Positions 1 to 7,218 are shown, counted from the first letter of the stretch. The stretch: 15,940 nucleotides of DNA from Oscillospiraceae bacterium (GCA_029098085.1 JAQXNQ010000327.1:1-15940); one strand, 5' to 3'. Translations and numbers: made by a program. Notes: generated by a model not told the origin, from the letters alone.

Positions 1-255
1 AGCGCCGCAGGCCTCTGCGTAGGGATCCAGTCCGCTGAGGTAGGGGAGAATGTTCTTTTTATGGGGAATGGTGATGTTGAAGCCCTGCAGCTCTCGTCTT
101 GCGAAGTCCACAAACTCCGGCAGCTCCGGCAGCCTGACATGGTGAGCCGTATAGGAGCAGGGAATGCCCAGCTTTTCGGCGATGGTGTTCTGAATGAGGG
201 GAGAAAGGGTGTGGGCGATGGGATCGCCGATGACAGCCAGCATTAGTTTTTCCAT
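1..255 (-). CDS. aroE: Shikimate dehydrogenase, N-terminal part (gene runs off the left edge)
   Basis: The 85 visible codons have no stop and continue past base 1. The N-terminus reads MLAVIGDPIAHTLSPLIQN from residue 5, matching the shikimate-binding signature of AroE (usually G-x-PI-x-HSLSP, here HTLSP with Thr for the first Ser). Further on is GFNITIPHK, the family motif holding the catalytic lysine. AroE reduces 3-dehydroshikimate to shikimate with NADPH in the cytosol. The NADP-binding half lies outside the window. The ATG at 255 is supported by a GGAGG Shine-Dalgarno 7 bases upstream, which lies inside the end of aroK; the two genes overlap by 13 bases. It is the last gene of the operon visible here. 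Assignment is confident; whether further genes such as chorismate mutase or tyrA follow cannot be seen. Confidence 0.93.
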   Translation of the reverse strand, partial: MEKLMLAVIGDPIAHTLSPLIQNTIAEKLGIPCSYTAHHVRLPELPEFVDFARRELQGFNITIPHKKNILPYLSGLDPYAEACGA

Positions 256-758
256 GATGGATCCTCCGTGATTCTGGTGATGAGGGTTTGAGCCACATCC
301 GCGATGCCGCCCCTGTTCTGTACGGTGATTTCGCCGTATTGCCGGTAAAGGCCGATCCGCTGCTCGTACAGCCGGTAGATCTTCTGCTGATCGGCGGCCA
401 CCAGCGGCCGGTCGGACAGATCCTCGCCCACAATGTCGTCGGGGGAGCGGTCCAGAAAGACCACCAGTCCGGTTTTGGAAAGGGCCTCCATGTTTTCCGG
501 CCGGAGAATCACCCCTCCGCCGGTGGAGATGATCACTCCGTCCATAGCGGCGCAGCGGCGGGCGGTTTCGGTCTCCATGTCCCGGAAGGCCTTTTCGCCC
601 CGGGAGGCAAAGATCTCACTGATGGGCATACCGGCTTCCCTGACGATCTCGGCGTCCATATCTACACAGTCCATCTGCAGCGCTTTGGCCAGCAGGGGCG
701 CGAAGGTGGATTTGCCGCAGCCGGACAGGCCGATCAGCACGATGTTTCGCTTGGTCAT
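243..758 (-). CDS. aroK: Shikimate kinase
   Basis: This 171-residue protein has the usual shikimate kinase length. It phosphorylates shikimate at the 3-OH using ATP. Visible motifs are the P-loop GLSGCGKST (residues 10-18), the DMD pair at 33-35 for Mg/shikimate, FRDME with Arg59 for shikimate binding, STGGG (78-82), the lid motif DRPL with Arg117, and an R-x-x-x-Y segment at 134-138. The start at 758 forms an ATGA 4-base overlap with the pheA stop and has a GGAGG ribosome site 7 bases upstream. It overlaps aroE by 13 bases, so translation of pheA, aroK and aroE is probably coupled. The family also includes gluconate kinases, but the shikimate-specific residues and the neighbours settle the call. 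Confidence 0.97.
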   Translation of the reverse strand: MTKRNIVLIGLSGCGKSTFAPLLAKALQMDCVDMDAEIVREAGMPISEIFASRGEKAFRDMETETARRCAAMDGVIISTGGGVILRPENMEALSKTGLVVFLDRSPDDIVGEDLSDRPLVAADQQKIYRLYEQRIGLYRQYGEITVQNRGGIADVAQTLITRITEDPSWKN

Positions 759-1579
759 GCGTCTTCCTCCATCTTTTTGTAGTAGCCCAGAATCCGCAGG
801 CCCTGGGTGTTGTCCGCCACCTCGATGATGATCCGCTCCAGCCGGGCGTCGATGGTGTCGGCGGAAAAGTCCAGGAAAAACAGGTATTCCCAGTTGCGGC
901 CCTGCATGGGCCGGGATTCGATCTTCAGAAGGTTCAGCTTTTCCCGGGCGAAAATGCCGAGAATGTCGTACAGACTGCCGCTGACATGGGGCAGGGTGAA
1001 CATCAGGGAGACTTTGTTGTTCTCCGGGGAGTGCCGGGGCTTTTTGGCCAGGATCACAAACCGGGTCTGGTTGATGTCCTTGAAATTGGTCTTGGGAACC
1101 AGAATGTCCAGCCCATAGAGCTCCGCGGCCCGGCTGCTGGCGATGGCGGCCAGGGTACGGTCTTCACTTTCACTGACCATCTTGGCAGCGGCCGCCGTGT
1201 TGTAAACCGCCGTGGTCTTCCAGTCAGGGTGGCCGGCCAGAAAAGTTCTGGACTGGGAGATGCCCTGTTCGTGGGAGAAGACCTCCCGGATGTCGGAAAG
1301 GGTGGTGCCCGGCTTGGCCATCAGGCACTGGTTCACCTCAATGGACTGCTCGCCGACGATGAAATAGCCGTACTCGGTGATCAGATCGTAGACCGCCGAG
1401 ATGGAGCCGGTGGAGCTGTTTTCAATGGGAATGACGGCCTGATCCGCCCGCCCGTCTTTGACCGCTTCAAAGGCATCCTCGAAGGAGGAGGCCGTGACCA
1501 GCTCGGCTGAGTTCTTATAATATCGAATGGCGGCTTCCTCGGCATAGGAGCCGGGTACGCCGGAATAGACAGCTTTCAT
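755..1579 (-). CDS. pheA: Prephenate dehydratase with C-terminal ACT domain
   Basis: The protein is 274 residues and converts prephenate to phenylpyruvate, the step committed to phenylalanine. The dehydratase domain spans about residues 1-180, with PIENSSTGS (51-59) and the catalytic TRF motif (172-174, in NQTRFVIL). An ACT domain follows (about 188-270) with GSLYDILGIF and ESRP (221-224), the motifs that bind Phe for feedback inhibition in this family. There is no N-terminal chorismate mutase domain, unlike the enteric P-protein, so chorismate mutase must be encoded elsewhere. The ATG at 1579 was chosen because MKAVYSGVPGSY aligns with the family N-terminus and an AGAAAGGG site lies about 9 bases upstream; an in-frame start at 1627 would only add unconserved residues. 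The 61-base gap to aroC is the largest in the operon. Confidence 0.96.
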   Translation of the reverse strand: MKAVYSGVPGSYAEEAAIRYYKNSAELVTASSFEDAFEAVKDGRADQAVIPIENSSTGSISAVYDLITEYGYFIVGEQSIEVNQCLMAKPGTTLSDIREVFSHEQGISQSRTFLAGHPDWKTTAVYNTAAAAKMVSESEDRTLAAIASSRAAELYGLDILVPKTNFKDINQTRFVILAKKPRHSPENNKVSLMFTLPHVSGSLYDILGIFAREKLNLLKIESRPMQGRNWEYLFFLDFSADTIDARLERIIIEVADNTQGLRILGYYKKMEEDA

Positions 1580-1640
1580 GATGCTTACCCTTTCTGAAAG
1601 GTCAGATTTTTCTGAGGATGTCAGCAAAACGGCGATGTCG

Positions 1641-2696
1641 TTAATTCATCGCTTCCAGCACCGACAGTGCCGCCGCCGCTTCAATGACCACCGTGGCCCT
1701 GGCCAGGATGCAGGGGTCGTGGCGGCCGTGGATTTCCAGCGTCTCCTCCTCCATGGTGCGGAGGTTGACCGTCTGCTGGGGCAGGCTGATGGAGGCGGTG
1801 GGCTTGATGACCGCCTGGAAGACGATGGGCATGCCGCTGGTGATGCCGCCCAGAATGCCGCCGTTGTTGTTGGTCAGAGAGACGATCCTTCCGTCCTTCA
1901 GACCCATCTGATCGTTGACCTCGTGGCCGCGGGTCGAGGCGAAGCCGAAGCCCAGTCCGAATTCGATGCCCTTGACCGCGGGAACGGCGAAGATGTTTCT
2001 GGCGATGAGGCTCTCTATGCTGTCCCGGCCGGGGGAGCCGATGCCGACGGGCATGCCGGTGATGGCGCACTGGATAATGCCGCCCACCGAGGTCCGGCTC
2101 ATGCGGGCAGATTGGATAATCTCCTTCATCCGCTCACCGGCTTCATCATCGATGACCGAAAAGTCCTTGGCCGCGATGCGCTCAAGCAGGTCGGGGGAGA
2201 TATCGGTAGGATCAAAGGGGGTGTCCCGCTGCTCAGCGAGCTGCAGGATGTGGCCGCCCACCGTGATGCCCTTTTCTCGCAGGCAGAGCTTGGCCACAGC
2301 GCCCGCGAAGACCAGCGGCGCCGTCAGACGGCCGGAAAAATGGCCGCCGCCCCGGTAATCGTTGCAGCCGGCATAGCGGACAAAGCCGGTGAAGTCGGCG
2401 TGGGAGGGCCGGGCCAGATCCTTGGTGCGGGTGTAGTCCTGAGAGCGGGTGTTTTCGTTGCGGATGACGGCGCAGAGAGGGGTGCCGGTGGTTTTTCCCT
2501 CAAAAACACCGCTGAGAATTTCGGGTACGTCCCCCTCCAGCCGGGAGGTGGATAGGCCGCCCTTTCTGGCACGGCGGCGGTCCAGCTCATGGGTGATGAA
2601 ATCCATGTCCATCGGGATGCCGGACGGAAGGTTTTCCACCACCACGCCGATGGCAGGGCCGTGGGATTCGCCGAAGATGCTGTATCGAAGCTCCAT
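1641..2696 (-). CDS. aroC: Chorismate synthase
   Basis: The 351-residue protein carries the chorismate synthase signatures: FGESHG (residues 8-13), an RPSHAD segment, the glycine-rich RGGGHFSGR stretch, and GRHDPCI near the C-terminus. It removes phosphate from EPSP to give chorismate, using reduced FMN. Two adjacent ATG codons (2699 and 2696) are possible starts. The one at 2699 gives an ATGA overlap with the aroA stop, but 2696 is better spaced (7 bases) from the AAAGGA site. A longer in-frame start at 2783 would lie deep in aroA and is not conserved. No separate flavin reductase is nearby, so the enzyme is presumably of the monofunctional bacterial kind. Confidence 0.97.
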   Translation of the reverse strand: MELRYSIFGESHGPAIGVVVENLPSGIPMDMDFITHELDRRRARKGGLSTSRLEGDVPEILSGVFEGKTTGTPLCAVIRNENTRSQDYTRTKDLARPSHADFTGFVRYAGCNDYRGGGHFSGRLTAPLVFAGAVAKLCLREKGITVGGHILQLAEQRDTPFDPTDISPDLLERIAAKDFSVIDDEAGERMKEIIQSARMSRTSVGGIIQCAITGMPVGIGSPGRDSIESLIARNIFAVPAVKGIEFGLGFGFASTRGHEVNDQMGLKDGRIVSLTNNNGGILGGITSGMPIVFQAVIKPTASISLPQQTVNLRTMEEETLEIHGRHDPCILARATVVIEAAAALSVLEAMN

Positions 2697-3928
2697 CATA
2701 TCGTCCTTTCGGGAAGTTGTTCGGTTTTCCCGCCCAGGGACCGGAAGTCGTCCCAAAACCGGGGATAGGATTTTTTTACGCATGCCGCACCCAGCAGCGT
2801 CACAGGGCTCTGGCAGCCGCAGCTGGCAGCCGCAGCAGCCATGGCGATGCGGTGATCATTCTGGCAGTCCACCGGGGCGCAGTCACCGGGCAGGGAATCG
2901 CTGCCGAAGACGGTGAGGCTGTCCGACCCCTCTTGCACTCGGGCGCCCAGGGCCCGGAGCATGGCGGCGGTGGAGGCAATGCGGTCGCTTTCCTTGATCC
3001 GCAGCCGTCCGGCATTGACAAAGCGGGTGATGCCGCCGGGACGGAAGGCCGCAGCCGCCGCCAGAGCGGGGATCAGGTCGGGAACGGGATCGGCGTCTAC
3101 TTCGACTTCCCCGCTGCTTTGGAAGGAGCGGAGAATATCCTCCGCCGCCCGGTCTCCCTGCAGGGAATCGGGGTTCAGGCCGGAGAGGGTGACTGTGCTG
3201 CCAATGAAGTTGGCCGCCAGGAAAAAGGCCGCCTGGGAGTAATCTCCCTCCACCGAAAGGGAGCGGGGGCAGTAGCGCTGACCTCCCGGGATGAGGAAGC
3301 AGAGTCCCTGCTGCTCCACTCGGATGCCGAAGGCCTTAAGGGCCTCCAGCGTCATGTCTACATAGGCTTTGGAGGAAAGGGTGTCGGTGATGACGATGCG
3401 GCTGTCCTCCTTCAGCAGGGGCAGGGCGTACAACAGCCCGGTGATAAACTGGGAGCTGACGGCGCCGCTGAGGGCGAATTCTCCGCCGGTTAGCGTTCCC
3501 TTCACGGTGAGAACGCCGTCCTCCAGCCGGTGGGAGATGCCCTTCCGGTCAAAGAGGTCGTAATAGGTGTCCAGCGGCCGCTCCATCAGCCGCCCGTGAC
3601 CGGTGAAGGAGGCCCCGCCGGTGAGGGCCAGGGCAATGGGAATCAGAAACCGCAGGGTGGAGCCGGATTCGCCGCAGTCCAGCAGCGGTGCGCCGCTGCG
3701 CCGTCCGCCCCGGATCACCGCCCGGCTGCCGGACAGTTCAAAGGAAGCGCCCAGCGCCTCCACCGCCTTCAGGGTGGCGGTGATGTCCTCCGACAGGCTC
3801 AGATTGTCGATGACGCTCTCGCCGCTTTCGCAGAGGGCCGCGCCGATGACCATCCGGTGGCTCATGCTTTTGGAGGCGGGAACCGTGACCGTTCCCTGCA
3901 GCGGAGTGGGAGTCAGACGCAGGTTCAT
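2696..3928 (-). CDS. aroA: 3-phosphoshikimate 1-carboxyvinyltransferase (EPSP synthase)
   Basis: The 410-residue protein joins PEP to shikimate-3-phosphate. Motifs along the chain are PASKSMSHR (17-25, with the Lys-Ser and Arg of the active site), DCGESGSTLRF (84-94), MERPLD, SSQFITGLLYALPLL (from 158), EGDYSQAAFF, RIKESDRI and NDHRIAM. The position equivalent to E. coli Pro101 (after the R of the LR motif) appears to be Phe94, so the loop differs from the enteric class I form; I do not infer glyphosate behaviour from this. The ATG at 3928 overlaps the aroB stop as ATGA and has a GGAGGG site 6 bases upstream, which is better than the upstream in-frame start at 3955. Confidence 0.97.
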   Translation of the reverse strand: MNLRLTPTPLQGTVTVPASKSMSHRMVIGAALCESGESVIDNLSLSEDITATLKAVEALGASFELSGSRAVIRGGRRSGAPLLDCGESGSTLRFLIPIALALTGGASFTGHGRLMERPLDTYYDLFDRKGISHRLEDGVLTVKGTLTGGEFALSGAVSSQFITGLLYALPLLKEDSRIVITDTLSSKAYVDMTLEALKAFGIRVEQQGLCFLIPGGQRYCPRSLSVEGDYSQAAFFLAANFIGSTVTLSGLNPDSLQGDRAAEDILRSFQSSGEVEVDADPVPDLIPALAAAAAFRPGGITRFVNAGRLRIKESDRIASTAAMLRALGARVQEGSDSLTVFGSDSLPGDCAPVDCQNDHRIAMAAAAASCGCQSPVTLLGAACVKKSYPRFWDDFRSLGGKTEQLPERTI

Positions 3929-5025
3929 GCTTGTCCCTCCAGCTGCCGCACCCATTCCGCGAACTGTGCCTTGGGCATTTTGTGCAGGACAACGCTGCCG
4001 ACCCGGTCGCAGAAAACCGGCGTAATGGTCTCTCCCGAACCCTTCTTGTCAAAGGACAGGGTGGCCAGCAGCTCCTTCTCCGGCACCTTTTCCGCCTTGC
4101 CGGGCAGGCCCAGAGCGGCCAGCAGCCGCAGAAGACGGTCGGCGGTGCCGGGCGGGGTGATGCCCTGCTGTTCGCCGATTTTCAGGATGGAGACCATGCC
4201 GCAGCAGACAGCCTCCCCGTGCATGTAGGTTTCGTAATGACCCAGCTTTTCGTAGGCGTGGCCCAACGTGTGGCCAAAGTTGAGGATCTGTCGCAGGCCG
4301 GTGTCGTGCTCATCCTGCTCCACCACCTGCCGCTTGCAGTCGCAGCTGAGCAGGAGGATCCGCTCCATATAGGGCGCCATGTCCTGCCGGTCAGGATGCT
4401 GCTCCAGCAGCTCCAGCAGCTCGGGCGTCCAGATCAGGCCGTACTTGATGACCTCGCCCAGACCGTCCAGAAAGACCCGGTCGGGCAGGGTGTCCAGGGT
4501 ATTCGGGTCGATGATCACCAGACTGGGCTGGTAGAACATGCCGGCCAGATTCTTGCCCTGCTTCAGGTCAATTGCCACCTTGCCGCCCACCGAGGAATCC
4601 ACCTGCGCCAGCAGGGTGGTGGGAATCTGGATGAAGGGCACGCCCCGCAGCAGGCTGCCCGCCGCAAAGCCGCCCATGTCGCCGGTGACGCCGCCGCCCA
4701 GGGTGATGACCAGATCTCCTCTGGTCAGGGAAAAGGGGACGGGGCTCAGCAGCCCGTCGTACAGACTTTCCAGCGTGGAGAGATTCTTGCTGGCCTCACC
4801 GGCGGGAAAAACAACGGTTTTGACCTGAAAGCCCGCCTGCTGCAGGGAGGTCTCCACCTGATCGGCGTAGAGGGGGGCCACATTGGAGTCGGTGATGATG
4901 GCGGCGCGTCTGCGGCCGGGGCAGGCCTCTTTGATCAGCTCGCCGCACCGGCTGAGAAGCCCCCGTTCGATCCGGATTTCGTAGCTGTGATCCTTTCCGG
5001 GCAGCTGCATGTGAAGCTGGGTCAT
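3925..5025 (-). CDS. aroB: 3-dehydroquinate synthase
   Basis: The 366-residue protein turns DAHP into 3-dehydroquinate using NAD and a divalent metal. The NAD-binding GGGVTGDMGGFAA (110-122) and PTTLLAQVDSSVGGK (135-149) are intact. The probable metal ligands are Glu191 (DGLGEVIKYG), His252 (NFGHTLGHA) and His269 (HGEAV). Length and motif order match the bacterial family; the related 2-deoxy-scyllo-inosose synthases share the fold but not this context. The ATG at 5025 has an AAAGGAG site 6 bases upstream. It starts 15 bases after aroF and ends in a 4-base overlap with aroA. Confidence 0.97.
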   Translation of the reverse strand: MTQLHMQLPGKDHSYEIRIERGLLSRCGELIKEACPGRRRAAIITDSNVAPLYADQVETSLQQAGFQVKTVVFPAGEASKNLSTLESLYDGLLSPVPFSLTRGDLVITLGGGVTGDMGGFAAGSLLRGVPFIQIPTTLLAQVDSSVGGKVAIDLKQGKNLAGMFYQPSLVIIDPNTLDTLPDRVFLDGLGEVIKYGLIWTPELLELLEQHPDRQDMAPYMERILLLSCDCKRQVVEQDEHDTGLRQILNFGHTLGHAYEKLGHYETYMHGEAVCCGMVSILKIGEQQGITPPGTADRLLRLLAALGLPGKAEKVPEKELLATLSFDKKGSGETITPVFCDRVGSVVLHKMPKAQFAEWVRQLEGQA

Positions 5026-5040
5026 GGCAGCTCCTTTCTC

Positions 5041-6054
5041 TTACAGGGTGCGTCCCATGAGCTGAGCCATGGGACGGAGATTCTGCATCAAGCTGTCAAA
5101 GGCAGCGGGAGTGATGGACTGTTTACCGTCGCAGAGAGCCTTCTGGGGGTTGTTGTGCACCTCGATGATCAGGCCGTCGGCTCCCACCGCCACGGCGCCG
5201 CGGGCCATGGGCTCCACCATCCAGGCGATGCCGCAGGCGTGGCTGGGATCGATGATGATGGGCAGATGGGTCAGCCGCTTGAGCATGGGCACCGCCGACA
5301 GATCCAGGGTGTTGCGGGTGGCAGTCTCGAAGGTTCGGATGCCCCGCTCGCAGAGGATGACGTTCTGGTTGCCGCCGGCCATGATGTACTCGGCGCTCAT
5401 CAGCAGCTCCTCCAGGGTGTTGGCAAGGCCTCTCTTCAGCAGGATGGGCTTGTCACAGTGACCCAGCTCCTTGAGCAGTTCGAAGTTCTGCATGTTGCGG
5501 GCGCCCACCTGAATGACATCCACATCGGCGAACAGATCGATGTGGGCGATGGACATGATCTCGGTGACGATGGGCAGGCCGGTGATTTTCTTGGCCTCCA
5601 GCAGCAGCTGAATGCCGGTGTCGTGCAGGCCCTGGAAGGAGTAGGGAGAGGTGCGGGGCTTGAAGGCGCCGCCCCGGAGCATAGTGGCGCCGCTCTTTTT
5701 GACGGCTTCAGCCACCGCTACGATCTGCTCCTCGCTTTCCACCGAGCAGGGGCCGGCGATCATGGTAAGACCGGTGCCGCCGATGGAGGTATCGCCCACC
5801 TGCACCACCGTATCATCGGGGTGGAATTTGCGGTTGGCCATCTTGTAGGGCTCCTGCACCCGCTTGACCGCCTCCACCACATCGCTGGCGGCGATGTCGT
5901 CCTCGTTGATGCGGCTGGTGTCGCCCACCAGACCGATGATGCTGGAATGCTCGCCGATGATGGTGTTGGCGGTGATATTACCCAGGGCTTCGATTCCCTC
6001 AATGAGCTTTTCAATTTCCTGCTTGGGGGCGTTGTTTTTGAGAATGATAATCAT
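5041..6054 (-). CDS. aroF: 3-deoxy-7-phosphoheptulonate (DAHP) synthase, type I-beta with N-terminal regulatory domain
   Basis: This 337-residue enzyme condenses PEP and erythrose-4-phosphate, the first step of the shikimate pathway. Residues 1 to about 75 form the ferredoxin-like regulatory domain seen in the Thermotoga-type (I-beta) enzymes; the catalytic barrel follows. Visible signatures are AGPCSVES (100-107), RGGAFKPRTSPYSFQG (127-142) and DPSHACG near the C-terminus, which carries a metal-binding His. In known relatives the N-terminal domain mediates feedback inhibition by aromatic amino acids. The start at 6054 (MIIILKNN) has an AAAGGA site 9 bases upstream; a longer frame from 6147 would begin just downstream of the attenuator hairpin and has no conserved residues. 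The gene heads the operon and lies below a Phe-rich leader, so both enzyme activity and transcription are probably feedback controlled. Confidence 0.96.
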   Translation of the reverse strand: MIIILKNNAPKQEIEKLIEGIEALGNITANTIIGEHSSIIGLVGDTSRINEDDIAASDVVEAVKRVQEPYKMANRKFHPDDTVVQVGDTSIGGTGLTMIAGPCSVESEEQIVAVAEAVKKSGATMLRGGAFKPRTSPYSFQGLHDTGIQLLLEAKKITGLPIVTEIMSIAHIDLFADVDVIQVGARNMQNFELLKELGHCDKPILLKRGLANTLEELLMSAEYIMAGGNQNVILCERGIRTFETATRNTLDLSAVPMLKRLTHLPIIIDPSHACGIAWMVEPMARGAVAVGADGLIIEVHNNPQKALCDGKQSITPAAFDSLMQNLRPMAQLMGRTL

Positions 6055-6094
6055 ATGAACAGTTCCTTTCCTGACTTTTGGGGAGGATAGCATC

Positions 6095-6142
6095 GCCGGC
6101 GGATGCCGCTTTTGTCCGGCTGCCGGCGGATCCGTTCCGGCA
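6095..6142. repeat. GC-rich repeats between the attenuator and aroF
   Basis: GCCGGCGGAT occurs twice, at 6095-6104 and 6122-6131. TGCCGG (6121-6126) and CCGGCA (6137-6142) also form an inverted repeat. Because GCCGGC is its own complement, the two copies could pair in the aroF mRNA just upstream of its ribosome site. Whether this has a role is unknown. Confidence 0.45.
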
Positions 6143-6145
6143 GTC

Positions 6146-6187
6146 AAAACAAAAAGCCTGCATCTTTCTCACCGAAGATGCAGGCTT
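6146..6187 (-). terminator. Attenuator terminator in the aroF leader
   Basis: On the minus strand AAGCCTGCATCTT pairs perfectly with AAGATGCAGGCTT (arms 6187-6175 and 6166-6154, 8-base loop) and is followed by TTTTTGTTTT. This is a textbook intrinsic terminator. It sits between the leader peptide stop (6216) and aroF (6054), well inside the transcript that starts near 6353, so it should act as an attenuator. A possible competing pairing is ATCTTTCT (minus strand, 6241-6234) with AGAAAGAT (6169-6162), 8 bp, which would break the 3' arm. That antiterminator is only a candidate. Confidence 0.88.
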
Positions 6188-6215
6188 CCAGATTCTCATA
6201 CAGGGAAAATGGCAG

Positions 6216-6329
6216 TTACAACACCGCTGGTACAGAAAGATTTCCACAGCAAGAAAGACCGGTGCCAAAAGTAAAGCCCCAGTCAAAAAAGCTGCTAAAT
6301 CGTCTGCTGAGCGAAGCGGTGATCATCAT
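6216..6329 (-). CDS. Phe-rich leader peptide of the aromatic operon
   Basis: A 37-codon reading frame begins at the tandem ATG ATG (6329 and 6326) shortly after the predicted transcription start, with GGAAAGGA 7 bases before it. Residues 11-21 read FSSFFDWGFTF: five Phe codons, all TTT, and one Trp codon. The stop at 6216 lies 28 bases before the terminator hairpin. This is the arrangement of pheA/pheST-type leader peptides, where shortage of charged tRNA-Phe stalls the ribosome and prevents terminator formation. The rest of the peptide (GTGLSCCGNLSVPAVL) has no recognised motif. It is probably a regulatory device with no product function. Trp or the downstream CC codons might also contribute. 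Confidence 0.82.
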   Translation of the reverse strand: MMITASLSRRFSSFFDWGFTFGTGLSCCGNLSVPAVL

Positions 6330-6359
6330 AGCCTTTTCCTTTCCGTCATTGTGCTTAAC

Positions 6360-6388
6360 AGTATAGGCCACCTTTTGCCAAAAGTCAA
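6360..6388 (-). promoter_or_regulatory. Sigma-A-type promoter of the aroF operon
   Basis: On the minus strand TTGACT (6388-6383) and TATACT (6365-6360) are separated by exactly 17 bases. Transcription should start near 6353, giving a roughly 300-base leader that contains the leader peptide and the terminator hairpin. Confidence 0.85.
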
Positions 6389-6446
6389 GGGAAAAACCGT
6401 TTTGGGGGCCAAAAAACGCAAAGTGCATAAAAACTCAGGAAAAACT

Positions 6447-6473
6447 ATGCGGATAATTGCGGATTTTCCGCAT
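6447..6473. repeat. Inverted repeat between the divergent promoters
   Basis: ATGCGGA (6447-6453) pairs with TCCGCAT (6467-6473), and a nested GCGGA/TCCGC (6459-6463, 6467-6471) offers an alternative fold. It lies about 60 bases upstream of the aroF -35 and about 100 bases upstream of the rightward -35. It could be an operator for either promoter. A T-run follows on the plus strand, but no plus-strand gene ends here, so a terminator role is unlikely. Confidence 0.4.
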
Positions 6474-6572
6474 GAATTTTTTCAGGACAGGAGATGGTTT
6501 ATATCTACTTAATAACAAAAACACGCATAATTTTGTAATTAAAAATTTATGACACTATTTTCCCCGATTCTA

Positions 6573-6601
6573 TTGACATTCCAAACAGAAGAAGGTACAC
6601 T
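6573..6601 (+). promoter_or_regulatory. Sigma-A-type promoter for the regulator/lipoprotein genes
   Basis: A consensus TTGACA (6573-6578), a 17-base spacer and TACACT (6596-6601) form a strong predicted promoter, preceded by an AT-rich stretch (6515-6555) that could act as an UP element. The start site would be near 6608, leaving a 5' untranslated region of about 140 bases before the gene at 6748. Confidence 0.82.
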
Positions 6602-6656
6602 GAACATAGTGGCAGCAGTCACTGCCGCTGCACCTGATTTCTTATGAAGCGTCATG

Positions 6657-6716
6657 CTGTGACTGTCCTGTGACTGTTCTTTGGTAAGATGTATTCTGTA
6701 AAAAACTGAGTTTTTT
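6657..6716 (+). repeat. Tandem 11-base repeat and small hairpin in the 5' untranslated region
   Basis: CTGTGACTGTC (6657-6667) is followed directly by CTGTGACTGTT (6668-6678). Further on AAAAAAC-TGA-GTTTTTT (6700-6716) is a perfect 7-bp hairpin with a 3-base loop. Both lie between the promoter and the first gene, where a repressor or an RNA-level control could act. No known riboswitch class is recognisable. Confidence 0.5.
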
Positions 6717-6733
6717 GCACGATCAAGTATTAC

Positions 6734-6739
6734 AGGAGG
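6734..6739 (+). promoter_or_regulatory. Ribosome binding site that fixes a TTG start
   Basis: A perfect AGGAGG lies 8 bases before TTG at 6748. The other in-frame candidates, TTG at 6715 (upstream of this site) and ATG at 6769 (29 bases away), are badly placed, so TTG 6748 is the likely start. Confidence 0.75.
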
Positions 6740-6747
6740 GAAAGCGG

Positions 6748-7218
6748 TTGGTAGCGATCAAAACAAGCATGGCTGCCCGTCTGACCATCCGGATCTGTGC
6801 GGCAGGCGAAAGCGGACTGCAGGGATATCTGTACAGCAGCTATTTCGACAAAACGGTTCCTTTCTCCGACATGCTGGAGATGCTGCGCAAGATGGAATGC
6901 ATTTATGATGGGCTGAGCTTTCCACAAAGCACGGTTGCTTACCGGCGTTTTCGGGAACGGGGCATCCGACAGATTCCCCTGAAAGGAGCAGATGCGACTA
7001 TGGCAGAAAATGAAAAACCCGTACGGGCTACGTTTGTTGTGCATGTGAAATACCGGCAGAATGCCACCTGGCAGGGCAGCATTACCTGGACCGATAAGAA
7101 CATCACCAGAAATTTCCGCAGCGCTTTTGAAATGCTGAAGCTGATGGACAACGCGGTGGCTGATTCGGAGTACGTTGTTTCTCCGGAATGGGTGGAGGAA
7201 GAGGAATCCGGCTCGTAA
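6748..7218 (+). CDS. Conserved-looking small protein of unknown function
   Basis: I do not recognise a named family. The 156-residue protein is soluble, with no signal peptide or membrane segment. The C-terminal part (about residues 88-147) contains ATFVVHVKYRQNATWQGS, then an aromatic TW and FRSAFEMLKLMDNAV, a beta-rich stretch plus helix built around a WQG motif. I have the impression that such WQG modules recur in small Clostridia proteins, but that is memory, not a search. The N-terminal half includes an FDKTVPFSDMLEMLRKME segment that looks helical, and the C-terminus is acidic (EEEESGS). The start is TTG at 6748, set by a perfect AGGAGG. It is the first gene after a strong promoter and lies 24 bases before a BTAD-type regulator, so it may work with that regulator, for example as a partner or sensor; this is inference. 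Confidence 0.75.
   Translation: MVAIKTSMAARLTIRICAAGESGLQGYLYSSYFDKTVPFSDMLEMLRKMECIYDGLSFPQSTVAYRRFRERGIRQIPLKGADATMAENEKPVRATFVVHVKYRQNATWQGSITWTDKNITRNFRSAFEMLKLMDNAVADSEYVVSPEWVEEEESGS

Noticed and set aside
3931..6090. Very long open frame on the plus strand across aroB and aroF
   Set aside because: It is the antisense of two well-identified genes, has low-complexity His/Gln/Gly-rich composition and no recognisable motif; an effect of high GC content.
6055..6147. Longer aroF start at 6147
   Set aside because: It would add about 31 unconserved residues starting right after the attenuator T-tract; ATG 6054 has the better ribosome site and matches the family N-terminus.
6150..6390. T-box riboswitch in the aroF leader
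   Set aside because: No T-box consensus (AGGGTGGNACCGCG) is present before the terminator; the translated Phe-rich leader explains the arrangement better.
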